Assembly: GCA_017893485.1 (NCBI GenBank)
Contig: CM030368.1
Span: 176,262,504-176,326,503, forward strand
Source: Hemerocallis citrina
Lineage: Eukaryota; Streptophyta; Magnoliopsida; Asparagales; Asphodelaceae
Direction: 5' to 3'
DNA: 64,000 nucleotides
A program made the translations under genes and the position numbers. Shown here piece by piece: positions 34,575 to 44,062 of this stretch. Numbering within the stretch: the first letter of the stretch is position 1; the number at the start of each line of letters is the position of its first letter. The notes beneath the pieces are model-generated. The model was not told the DNA's origin, ran no database searches, and saw nothing but the letters and a program-made list of their open reading frames with translations.

Positions 34575-35102
34575 TCAGACAATGCCTACCCCGTGTTTAG
34601 TAGGGAACTTCATCTTCATGTAGTTCGCCGAGGGTACCTCTTGGAGGGAAGCGAGGCCGGGTCGACCGAGGATGGCATTGCAAGCGGCTTGGACATTTAC
34701 CACAATGAAGTCCATGGTTTCGATTGGGGAAGTCGGAGCATGTTCGGCTGAGACGTCGAGGATTACGATTCCCTCAATTTTAACTAGAGCTCCTGAGAAC
34801 CCCTGGAGCGTGTACCCCGCCGATTTTATTTTTTCCCAGGGGAGTTTTAGTGCATCGAAGGCTGCTAGAAACAAAACGTTCATCAAACTCCCGTTGTCAA
34901 CTAGGACACGGTGAACCTCGTGATTCGCTAACCCGAGGCTAATGATGAGGGCATCGCAATGTGGGAGTCGGACACCCTCGAGGTCTTCGTTCGAGAACGA
35001 GATCGCCCCCGACCCTTTGGAGGAGGTCTTGGTGGGTCGTGTTGACTTCTTGGACGAAAGCCTTGCGGGAGGTGTTAGAGTCTTCGCCCATTGGTCCACC
35101 AT
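34575..35102 (-). CDS. pol: Aspartic protease of the Tat element
   Basis: Cleaves the polyprotein. The active site is LVDNGSLMNVLF (about 34890), a DNG variant usual in Tat elements. GFSGALVKIEGI (about 34790) and NAILGRPGLASL (about 34670) complete the fold. The frame is open for 175 codons. Confidence 0.85.
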   Translation of the reverse strand: MVDQWAKTLTPPARLSSKKSTRPTKTSSKGSGAISFSNEDLEGVRLPHCDALIISLGLANHEVHRVLVDNGSLMNVLFLAAFDALKLPWEKIKSAGYTLQGFSGALVKIEGIVILDVSAEHAPTSPIETMDFIVVNVQAACNAILGRPGLASLQEVPSANYMKMKFPTKHGVGIV

Positions 35103-36698
35103 TAACTCAGTAGGGAATAGCTAGTCCATCGGCTCCCGACGGGTCGGGGCCCATTGCAGGACGCTTTTCTACCCTTCGAGGAGGGGAGGCTCATCTAGTA
35201 TTTTGAGTAAACTCGGCCAGGTAGCCTCTATGAATGAGTGCTTTGATCTCCTCTTTGAGAGCTCGACAACTGTCGATCTCGTGGTCGTGGTCCCAGTGGA
35301 ATCGGTAATAGAATCTTTGATCCCTTCTTCTGTTGTTGGTGGTGGATGGTTGTGGTTATTTGACAATCCATTTGTCCACAATCTCCATGAGTATGGTCGA
35401 AACATTCGCCGTGAGTGGGGTGAATCTCTCAAACCGAGGGACAAGAGGCGGGAGTCTCTGGCCAATGGGGTCCTTTTGAGATTTTTTCGGGTCCTCAGAA
35501 TCATCAGCCTTCCTTTTTCCCCTCGCTGGGGTTTCTTTCCCACCACTGGGATGAAGATCTTCCTTGGCCTGAATACATTTTCCGACCCTCCAGAGGAGAT
35601 CGGGAAAATTTAGGGTAGGTTTCTTGGTGAGGGAGGCCTTAAGCTGGTCATGGCTGACATTATGTAAAAATGCCGTCGAGGCGACCCCGGCGTCAAGGGA
35701 GGTGATTGACCTGGCTTCGGCTGTGAATCTTCAGACGAACTCGGAGCGACTCTCCGTCCTTCTATCTTAGGTCCAGAATGGAAGTGCTTATTTTCTCCGC
35801 CTTGCGACTGGTCACAAAGTGTGCAAGAAAATTTTCTTCGAGCAGATCGAAAGTGAAAATCGAGCCAGGGGTGAGAGCTTCGTATACCATTCTCGAGTCT
35901 GTCCATGCAGAGTGGCAGGGAAGGCGCGATATAGGAGAGGATCTCAGGCACTGTGAATCATCATGAGGGTTTTGAACCCCCCCATGTGATCAGCAGGATC
36001 TATCTTCCCGTTGTATGTCTCAAACTGTAGAGACTTGAAGTTCCTCGGAATAGGCATCGAGGATTCAAGCGGAGAAAGGAGGTCTGGATGGTTGATGACC
36101 CCGACCGAGCTATCCCTTGTTCTCGCCTATCCTCGCGAGACGGTCTTCCATCTCTTGGAGTCGCCTTTGGACGCCGTCCTACTGATTCCCATATCGGGTC
36201 GACGCGTGGGATTCTTCTTCTCCGAATTCTTTGATTAGTTCATCGCCTGATGGTCGTTCATCCCTGACTCTTCCACGGAGTGCTCGTAGGACTTCAGTGT
36301 GGAACTCTTGAAACTTGGCATGCATGACGTGACCCTCTCTGTCGTGGTCATTAGGACGTTGGTGACCTCTTGGGGAGTGGCTACGTCGTTGATCACGGCC
36401 TCAGAACAGAAGGACATGGTGGCTCGGGGTCGGGTATTATGGTGTGGCCTCGCCTCTCGAACGACTAATATGGTTTCGGAGGTCCCCCTGGCTGGAGATT
36501 GTTGATGACGTTCCGGAGGTTGCCCACCACTGGTTGTTCGACCGACCTTGCGATGTAGCAAGACGCGCTCGGAGCTGGTCCTTGCAAATTCTCGGTTTGC
36601 TGCCTCCGCGATCCCTAGGTGTTCGCAGGGCTACGGATTGGTGGGGGAGGAGGGACCGAAGGCCTTGCGGCGGCGATCCTCTTGGTTTTGGGGGCCAT
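35103..36698 (-). pseudogene. gag: Gag of the Tat element
   Basis: Starts MAPKTKRIAAAR at 36698, about 78 bp after the 5' LTR. Recognisable parts are the gag core segment AFPATLHGQTREWY (about 35900), RFTAEARSI (about 35730) and the late HWDHDHEIDSCRALKEEI block (about 35280), which in Tat elements precedes the protease. Stops and frame changes are frequent. Short plus-strand frames across it are shadows. Confidence 0.75.
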
Positions 36699-36755
36699 GA
36701 GAACGGGTCACTTCGGACAAGAACTTGGGTCGGGAATAGGATTGATTTGCGTATT

Positions 36756-36773
36756 TCCCACAGACAGTGCCAA
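36756..36773 (-). promoter_or_regulatory. Primer binding site of the Tat element
   Basis: On the minus strand TTGGCACTGTCTGTGGGAA starts two bases after the LTR. It resembles the TTGGCGCCGTCTGTGGGAA primer site common in Tat elements, with one or two changes. I do not assign the priming tRNA. Confidence 0.6.
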
Positions 36774-36775
36774 TC

Positions 36776-37343
36776 TGTTGCGGTCTTTTTCTTGGGGTGT
36801 GGGAGTGACAGATAATGTGAGTTCTTTGATTCGAACGCAGTGATACTATCCTTCGCTCTAGTTTCGGGGGAGTACTGAATGAGTTTGATGATAAATGGCC
36901 GCTTCACAGACTTGCAAAATGAAGCTTGAAACACTGGGAGTATTCCCGGTGACTGACCCTCCGATTCTTAAGTCAGAAGACAGCTATTTAGTGGAGGGAA
37001 TTTAGTAGCGAAAGAGTCCTTACCTGTCACGGTACAGTCCATGTTGTGTTTATAAGTTCGGAGAGAAATACGTTACCCCCAGATTCTAGGGCGGTATCGA
37101 AATCCCCTTAATCTCGGACATGGAATTGATTATTCCCTTGATTTTAGGGAGTGCGGTTACGACATAACCGATGAAGTATCCGAAACGGTGGGCAATTCTT
37201 CCGTGCGCGTGATTTGGCGTGCGGAAGGCCTGCAAATCTCTTTGGCCTGGGCCAGTAAGGAGGTTGGCGTTGAGCCCAGTTTGATACTTCGCGATTCGTA
37301 CCAGAATCATCGATGGAGATCGCTCATGGTTTTTCCCACATCA
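36776..37343 (-). repeat. 5' LTR of the Tat element
   Basis: Starts TGTTGCGGTC and ends CCCACATCA, followed by the TTCAC duplication. It pairs with 15228-15800. Confidence 0.92.
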
Positions 37344-37348
37344 TTCAC

Positions 37349-38025
37349 TATAAAAGAAGTCAATTGTGATATTCCGTGCTGATTTCTACTCTCTTATTAG
37401 CCTAAGTATCATTTTTATTCTTTCTTACTCTGTGTTGGTATAGTTTTGGGTTGAATATTGGACTGCAAGTGTGCAACCAACATTCAACAGTACACGTAAA
37501 CTATTTTGGGAGGCAAATTTGTTTAACAAATATTGTTAACGAAAAAGAAATTTAAATTGCTTATTCAGCTCTACTAAATGATGGAAATTAATGTTTTTTC
37601 CTTGTTTCTCCACCATTTAAATTCACCACAATTCTGACGAGTCTATCTGATGTAGTTGTCGAGGGGAGCCTTCAATTGGAGAGATTTGAGTACTTTGTGA
37701 CGATCTTGACCAACATGATTACAAATTTGGTTCTTCTGCTCTATTGAACTACAAATTTGGCCCAACCAAATAACCAGTGTAGTGAATCAGTTATAGTAAG
37801 TCACCTGCTTAAGCCGTGTGATAACTAATGTGTCCAACTTCTGCGACTAAGCCAACCAGGCAGTCGTCCATTCAATCAAGCCATATTAGAACAAGTTTGA
37901 CGGATAGACCATCAAAATGTCTAATTGCACTCATGCATTACATGTGAAGAGAAGTGCTACACTTGCGCAAAATAATGAAGATATGTTATCGCTCAAAGCA
38001 ATCTGGAAGCAACAATCAAAGAGAA
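37349..38025. other. Flanking genomic sequence, no gene recognised
   Basis: It continues the DNA that lies left of 15228 before the Tat insertion. Short open frames only; no motif, hairpin or repeat family identified. Confidence 0.5.
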
Positions 38026-38370
38026 CTAGTAATATGCACATACGATACACGATACACGTTCTAATTAATTAATTTTTTATATAGTAAATAATAAAACATA
38101 ATCTAGCCTTGAACTTGATGCCTCCCTTTACTCATCACATCATCTTTACAAATTATTCCTACTGGTACAAACTTTTATTTTATATGAGTGACACTTTTGT
38201 AAATAATTATGTTGTAAATAAATTGAAATTTTGAGGATATTATGGTAATAATAACAACAGTTGAGTAAATGAATGATTAATTTTAACTCCTATTTAAAAA
38301 TGAATGGTTGAGATTAGACGATTGAATTTCTCCAAATACAACTCCAACTCTCCCATTATAATATTAGAGA
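38026..38370 (-). mobile_element. Longer Helitron subfamily copy
   Basis: Minus strand: 5' terminus TCTCTAATATTATAATGGGA ends at 38370 and CTAG lies at 38026-38029. At 345 bp it holds an extra ~170 bp segment (GAGTGACACTTTTGTAAATAA...), which also occurs in the copies at 38856 and 39272. Confidence 0.7.
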
Positions 38371-38680
38371 TATTTCCACCACAAAATTCCATAAATAAAG
38401 CATATCTATTACTACTCTAAAAAAACATGAGTTTAAATGACCACAGGGCCTACATTTAATTTTTCTGCCTGTCATTAGAAAATCACAAACATTCATTTTA
38501 TTATAATTAAAAAAATTAAAATAAGAAACAAAATATTATACTTTTAGTTTTTATAGTTAAAAAAAATAGTAAACAAAATATTTTCATCCTATCTTATAAT
38601 ATAATTTAAAAAATATAAACAAATATACAAAAGATTATATTCCTATAATTTGACATCCCAAATATATATACGGAAATAAA
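38371..38680. other. A/T-rich spacer, no gene
   Basis: A/T-rich sequence with no coding signal. Part of it (AACAAAATATT...TTTGACATCCC) resembles spacers near 39930 and 41000-41110, so it is probably an old repeat that several Helitrons share or flank. Confidence 0.4.
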
Positions 38681-38855
38681 TCTCTAATATTATAATGGGA
38701 GAGTTGGAGTTGTCGTTTGTAAATATACCAACTTATGTCCATCGTCCGTGCATAACTAATATAGAGGATGTCTCAAGTTCGAGACTAGACTATGTCGATT
38801 TTTTTTTTACTTTTAAAAAAAATGGTTTTATTAAGAAGTGCTTCACACATGTAAA
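38681..38855 (+). mobile_element. Helitron, first of a head-to-tail chain
   Basis: Starts TCTCTAATATTATAATGGGA. The body is of the short type. The last eight bases of the expected 3' end (TTACTAGT) are missing because the next copy begins at 38856 directly after GTAAA. Confidence 0.7.
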
Positions 38856-39183
38856 TCTCTAATATTATAATGGGAGAGTTGGGGTTGTCATTTGTAAACA
38901 TTCAACCATCTAATTTCAACCATTCATTTTTAAGTGAGAGTTATATTAATCATTCATTTACTCAACTGTTGTTAGTTATCATAATACCCTTCAAGTTCAA
39001 ATTTATTTACGACATAATTATTTACAAAAGTGTCACTCATATAAAATAAAAGTTTGTACCACGAGGGTAATTTGTAAAAAATATATGATGAGTGAAGAGT
39101 CGTCTCAGTTCGAGGTCAGATTACATCAAATTATTTTTATGTACAAAAAATTAATTAGAAAGTGTATCGCACGTGCAGATTAC
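38856..39183 (+). mobile_element. Helitron, long type, second in chain
   Basis: Starts TCTCTAATATTATAATGGGA at 38856. The hairpin region near 39165-39175 (GTGTATCGCACGTGC) is followed by GATTACTAT, where CTAG has become CTAT and runs into an AAT microsatellite. Confidence 0.7.
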
Positions 39184-39214
<31 letters not shown>

Positions 39215-39271
39215 TTAATATTAATAATAATAATAATATTATTATTATTTTTATATTATTATTATTATTAT
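39184..39271. repeat. (AAT)n/(ATT)n microsatellite at a Helitron junction
   Basis: About 88 bp of AAT units that turn into ATT units halfway, so the tract is self-complementary. It lies exactly between the 3' end of one Helitron and the 5' end of the next. Confidence 0.9.
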
Positions 39272-39571
39272 ACTCAAATATTATAATGGGAGAGTTGGGG
39301 TTGTCATTTGTCGACAATCAACCATCTAATCTCAATCATTCATTTTTAAGTGAGAGTTATATTAACCATTTATTTACTCAACTGTTGTTAGTTACTATAA
39401 TACCCTCAAAGTTCAAATTTATTTATGACATAATTATTTACAAAAGTGTTACTCATAAAACAAAAGTTGGTGCCACTAGGGATAATTTGTAAAGAGCATG
39501 TGATGAATATGGGGAGATCTCAGGTTCGAGGCCAGATTATGTCTTAGTATTTATTTTATATAAAAAATATA
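39272..39571 (+). mobile_element. Helitron, long type, third in chain
   Basis: Starts CTCAAATATTATAATGGGAG after the microsatellite. The body is colinear with 38856-39183. The 3' hairpin is absent; the next copy begins at 39572. Confidence 0.65.
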
Positions 39572-39748
39572 TCTGTAATATTATAATGGGAGAGTAGGAG
39601 TTGTCATTTGTAGACAAACAAACCCTTGCATCGCCCATACATGATTAATATAAAAGATGTCTAAGGTTCGAGGGAAGACAATGTCGAAGTTTTTTACCTT
39701 TAAAAATATATATTTATTAAGACGTGCACCACATATATAAATTACAAG
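39572..39748 (+). mobile_element. Helitron, short type, fourth in chain
   Basis: Starts TCTGTAATATTATAATGGGA and ends with GACGTGCACCACATATATAA then ATTACAAG, where CTAG is changed to CAAG. Confidence 0.65.
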
Positions 39749-39749
39749 T

Positions 39750-39919
39750 AACTATTATAATGGAAGAATTGGAGTTATCGTTTGTAAAACTATCAACTTA
39801 CATGCATTGTACGTACATACCTAATATAAAAGAGGTTTCATGTTCGAGACCAAACTACGTCGAAATTTTTACTTTTAAAAAAATATATTAAGACGTGCAT
39901 CGCACGTGTAAATAACTAG
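39750..39919 (+). mobile_element. Helitron, short type, fifth in chain
   Basis: The 5' end is shortened (ACTATTATAATGGAAG). The 3' end is perfect: hairpin ACGTGC-ATC-GCACGT and CTAG at 39916-39919. The second ACTAGT that follows at 39922 could be an older end. Confidence 0.7.
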
Positions 39920-40055
39920 TTACTAGTAACTTTTAATTTGACAGCCTCAATTTAAACAAATAAAAAATTAAACAAATAAACAAAATATTATATTGTCATA
40001 AATGGACATCCTTAACAGTGCATATGGAAACTTTTTTTTTTTGGAGGAAAATACA

Positions 40056-40442
40056 TCTCTAATATTATAATGGGAGAGTTGGAGTTGTAATGTTGTCAAC
40101 ATACAAATCCGTGCGTAGCACGTGCAACTCCAACTCTCCTATTAATTACAACAAAAATAAACAAATTTAAAAAAATTCACCTATTTAAAACGTGCAACGC
40201 ACGTGCAAAACAATTTTACAATATTTTTTTAACACTAAACATACACATATATTGCACGTACAACTCAAATTTTACTTATAAATATGTGCATTGCACGTAC
40301 AAATTGTAGCTTTTCCTTCAAAATATTTTTACCAATTACGTGCAATGCACGTCCAATTCCAAAACTATTTCTTAACACGTAGATCGCACGTGACAACCCT
40401 GAAACTCTTATCAAAACGTGCATCGCACGTGAAAAATACTAG
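40056..40442 (+). mobile_element. Helitron with an internal array of terminal-type hairpins
   Basis: Starts TCTCTAATATTATAATGGGA and ends with hairpin ACGTGC-ATC-GCACGT (about 40415-40430) and CTAG at 40439-40442. Between about 40107 and 40400 it has roughly six more palindromes of the same kind (for example ACGTGCAACGCACGT, GTGCATTGCAC and ACGTGCAATGCACGT), spaced about 40-75 bp. No coding capacity. Confidence 0.75.
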
Positions 40443-40462
40443 TATGGAAAGTTAGAAACAAA

Positions 40463-40745
40463 TCGCCAATATTATAATGGGAGAGTTGTCATTTGTAGAC
40501 AACCTGTGATTTGTATGCATTCAACCTCAATTAAATCTACATCACACAATTAAATTAGATCTAACCCTAACCTAACTAAATCTCTCAATTAAATCTATAC
40601 CACACAATTAGATCTAACCCTAACCTAACTAAATCTAAACAACACATTTTGGCAACTTTGGTAAAAAAAATGATTAATATTTTGGCAACTTTGGTAAATT
40701 TTAGGTATGAGCAATTGGAAGAACATACTATTTACAATTGAGTAA
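40463..40745 (+). mobile_element. Helitron, 3' truncated
   Basis: Starts TCGCCAATATTATAATGGGA. It includes two imperfect copies of 'TCTAACCCTAACCTAACTAAATCT' type sequence (about 40558-40632) and is overrun at 40746 by another copy. The repeated segment has telomere-like CCCTAA words but is too short to call a telomeric repeat. Confidence 0.55.
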
Positions 40746-40981
40746 TCTCTACTATTTAATAGGAGAATTGGGGTTTGTAAGAAACAAACCCTAACTTTGT
40801 AACTATATAAACACGTATAATATACATCTAAACTATATCCAACAAATATAAATGTGTACCGCACGTGTAGCTCAAATCAAAACATTCAAATATAAACTAT
40901 TTTTTTCTTATTCAATATATATTCATTTAATTTGATGACTTTATTTTTTTTTAGACGTGCATCACACGTACATTATACTAG
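40746..40981 (+). mobile_element. Helitron, diverged copy
   Basis: Starts TCTCTACTATTTAATAGGAG and ends with GACGTGCATCACACGTACAT and CTAG at 40978-40981. Positions 40855-40870 hold another GTACCGCACGTG palindrome-like site. Confidence 0.65.
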
Positions 40982-41222
40982 TAATCTATAGTTTGACAGC
41001 CCCAATTTAAACAAATATTCAAAATATTTTTTTGCAATAATTTGATAGTTCCCAATTTTTTTTTGTCATCCCCAATTTAAACAAAAAACCAAAATATTTT
41101 TATACCATAATTTGGTATCCCCAACTTTACTTTTTTGTCATAATTTGACAACTCAATACTTTGACAACCCTCTTTTATACACGTGCATATTTTACGTGTT
41201 TTGCACTTGGCCATTTTACTAG
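40982..41222 (+). mobile_element. Helitron 3' end with degraded body
   Basis: The segment repeats phrases such as CCCCAATTTAAACAAA and ATAATTTG. It ends ACGTGCATATTTTACGTGTT...CATTTTACTAG, with CTAG at 41219-41222. No 5' terminus found; it may be the outer end of an older element enclosing the others. Confidence 0.4.
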
Positions 41223-42090
41223 TATGCTAGAAACTAGAAGCTTAGGTGCTCCTCATATTCAGCAGGATAAGTCCAACCCTTGAACTTATCAGTTGATCAT
41301 CATCATCAGTAATTTCACAACCAAGTGTTGATTCGCACACATACCAGCCGCAGGTCAGTGGTGGTGCAACAAGCCGAAAGCATAAGGATCTCTCTCTGAG
41401 CAAACTCTCCTGCCACAAAAATAGAACCATGTAGACACTATTCAGAATTTAATTACCAACCTTACATGAAGCTTGCAATTCTTTAAGGCTTGATACCTAT
41501 GGCGCCCTTGCCGTTTTGCAATTGCATTGCTCGCAGAAGGCTGTAACACCACAATCGACTAATTTCATAACTGTGCACGAAACCCATATGTTCCAGCTCA
41601 AGCTCCGACCTAGAAACTGGATGCGGCGGCCTTCTTCCTCGGAATTGGACCTGCAAGAAACTATGGTTTCAAGGACTCAAGAAAGAGGAAGAAGATGATG
41701 ATGGAAGAGAAACAGTTTCTTGATTTCTATTCACAAAGATCAGATTTACAATTTGAGGGGTTTTTATATCAGCTCTGCCTATTATATATGTGCACTGTAT
41801 GTGCTTACAACTGAAAGGAATCTCGATGGTTAAGAGCTGGGACCTTCCACTGTAGAACTACCAATCAATTACTACTAAGTGACATGCGCAGTGCACACGC
41901 GGACACACCTATATTACAAGGACCAAACTGTAAGAATGCAGGGACTAAACTAAAAATAACCAACAACAAAAAAAATATTACACAAGAACTAAAATGCATG
42001 ACTCTTGGACTGATATGTAATAATGAATTCTTGTCGAACAGAAAGCAACAGAAGCTTTAGCTTTTATCTGCAACCACATCCATGTTTAGG
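41223..42090 (-). other. Probable gypsy 3' LTR remnant and unassigned sequence
   Basis: On the minus strand a TATAATA...GATATAAAAACCC promoter-like stretch (about 41765-41790) and a leader of CTTCCATCATCATCTTCTTC type (about 41690) follow the integrase remnant at 42100-43079, the position of a 3' LTR. No paired LTR or ends were found. A short minus-strand frame ending at 41242 has no recognisable family. Confidence 0.3.
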
Positions 42091-42099
42091 AAACTGGAT

Positions 42100-43079
42100 C
42101 ATTCTTTCACCTTCAAACGGAGCATCCAAGGTGGCCTGGAAAGTAGGGTAGCGCTAGTAAATGTCCCAGAGGTTCTCCCATGTAGCCTTTTACATGCTCC
42201 CACTGCATTAGAACCTCAGTGATTGCAATGCCACTCTTAGGCACCCATCTCTTGACTAGAATTTTGGACGGAACAGGGGTAGCTTCAACTTAGAAAGCAT
42301 GAAAAGAAGATGGAGGAGCACGAGCCTTACCAACATGAGCTTTTAGTTGAGATACATGAAACACATCATGTATTTTGTCTCCCTAAGGCAACAAGGCAAC
42401 AAGAGTCTATAGGCAACTGATCCAATTTGCTCAATGATCTTATAAGGGCCATGTAACAAAGAAGATAGCTTGTGTACTCTGTATCCACCAACAGAAACCT
42501 ACCTATACGGTTGCAGTTTGAGCTAGACTAAATCACTCACTACAAATGCTTTGTCTGTTCTGTGTGTGTCTGCTTTGCTGTCATCCCGCCTTGAGCTCTA
42601 GTCAAATTATCTTTCAAAAGTTGTAGAGCAACATCTCTATCAATCAAATCATCCTATATAGCTTGTACCCTATCAGTATGAGGGACAAAAGAGTGCAGAG
42701 TAGGGGGTTTGCCAAAGAAAATTTGATAAGGAGATAGCTGAGTTGAGTTGTGCACATGAGTCTTGTAGCAGAATTTTGCCCAATACAACCAACGCACACC
42801 CAATCTTGAGGTTTGTAAGTAGCAAAGCACCTCAAATAAGTTTCCAAGACCCTATTAAACACCTATTTTTAGCCATCTGTATGAGGGTGGAAAACAGTGC
42901 TCATACAAAACTTAGTTCCTTGCATGCCAAGAAGCTCTCGCCATAAATTACTAGTGAACACTGCATATTTATCACTAACAATGGTTTTAGGAAGCCCATA
43001 TAATTTGAAAACTTGAGAGGATAGGACCTCAACAATAGTTTTGGCAGTGTATGGGTGACTGAGTGGCAGAAAATGAAAG
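42100..43079 (-). pseudogene. pol: Gypsy integrase C-terminal half remnant (Reina-like)
   Basis: Minus-strand fragments read FLPLSHPYTAKTIVEV, GLPKTIVSDKYAVFTS (second catalytic Asp, about 42980), STVFHPHTDG and NRVLETYLRCF (catalytic Glu region, about 42860). Then come PYQIFFGKPP, the GPYKIIEQIGSVAYRL module (about 42430), HDVFHVSQLKAHVG (about 42350) and a short chromodomain-like W-E...EPLGHL tail near 42180. Many stops. The 5' half is missing because the sequence is cut at 43079 by a small LTR. Confidence 0.75.
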
Positions 43080-43302
43080 TGTTAGATATTGTATTATATA
43101 GTCCCATATCAGGTTATATATCAGTTTAGTATTTGGTTCCCTCCTATATATTGGAGACATTGTACTCAGTTATAAACAATCCAATATATATTTCCAGTCT
43201 CTCTGTTAACTTTATCATGGTATCAGAGCAGAACTTTAATCCCTAACCCTAATTCCAAATCCACTTAATCACAAATTTCTAATCTACCATCTTCATCTTC
43301 TG
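43080..43302 (+). mobile_element. Small copia-type LTR with primer site and leader, truncated
   Basis: A unit starting TGTTAGATATTGTATTATAT and ending TTTATCA (43080-43217) is followed at once by TGGTATCAGAGCAG, an initiator tRNA-Met primer site (43218-43231), and a leader of CCCTAACCCTAATTCC type. A 138-bp LTR with this leader is typical of small copia or TRIM elements. The rest is lost at 43303. Confidence 0.65.
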
Positions 43303-44030
43303 TAACGCCCCGTACCCAATGCGTACGCACACAATTAACTAAATTCTAATAACTGCCCACCACAGGCTGCCTCAAAAGGGCGTCTGGATGTTAGGTGCCC
43401 TTTATCCTTGGTTATTCCTATATATAGTCTCATTCTCTATCTCTCCTCTGATATGGGACTAAGTCCCACTCCCACCTAGCCCATGTCAGCCCACCACTTC
43501 TTCATTCTTGTCTCTTTCATTCATTCATTTCATCTTGACCACACATCACACACTCACACATCCATCCATCCATCCATTTATCTTCACATCTTTCTTTCCT
43601 CCACGTCACCCCTCCATGCATGCACAGCCACAACTCCTTCCCTTTCTCTTTTTCTTTCATTTTATTCAGATTAATTTACACATATACTTCCTTCACTTTT
43701 CATACTCATTTACATAACACCATGTCATTACTTTTCATATTTATTCCCATAACATAATTCTTCACTTTTTATAGATATTCACATAACACAATTTCTTCAC
43801 TTTTTATTTTCATTCAAATACATGCTTCATTCACTATTCATTTTCATTTACATACTCATAACTCATTTTCTTTAATTCTCATCTTCATTCATATACACAT
43901 TTTCGGTTACTTTCCATATTCATTCAAATCATACACTTGCTTTACTTTGTCATTTCCACTTCACATCAAATACTTTCTTTTCTTTCTCATTCACATTTCA
44001 AATCATATGCTTTCTTTACTTTCTCATAGC
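43303..44030 (-). repeat. LTR fragment, minus orientation (left arm of an inverted pair)
   Basis: The left edge TGTAACGCCCCGTAC is the inverted LTR end of a Tekay-type element. 43705-44030 is nearly identical, as reverse complement, to 45721-46039. The A/T-rich, ATTC/TTTC-rich sequence has no gene. Confidence 0.6.
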
Positions 44031-44062
44031 CTGAGGATGAGTTTCTTTTGAGGTGTGTATAA

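Larger units (their letters stand above)
15228..37343 (-). mobile_element. Tat-clade Ty3/Gypsy retrotransposon, interrupted by a nested element
   Basis: LTRs of 573 and 568 bp start TGTTGCGGTC and end CCCACATCA, flanked by the perfect duplication TTCAC (15223-15227 and 37344-37348). The coding order on the minus strand is gag, protease, RT, RNase H, and a deleted integrase. Two genes on the plus strand lie between integrase and the 3' LTR. Removing the nested element at 15937-27764 plus one TCTGT leaves about 10.3 kb. LTRs differ at roughly 12-13% of positions by eye over the first 200 bases, so it is the older of the two. Confidence 0.92.

Noticed and set aside
40558..40632. Telomeric repeat
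   Set aside because: Only a few CCCTAA-like words within a Helitron; no regular CCCTAAA array.
41242..41430. Host gene fragment captured by a Helitron
   Set aside because: A 62-codon minus-strand frame without a recognisable family; too little evidence.
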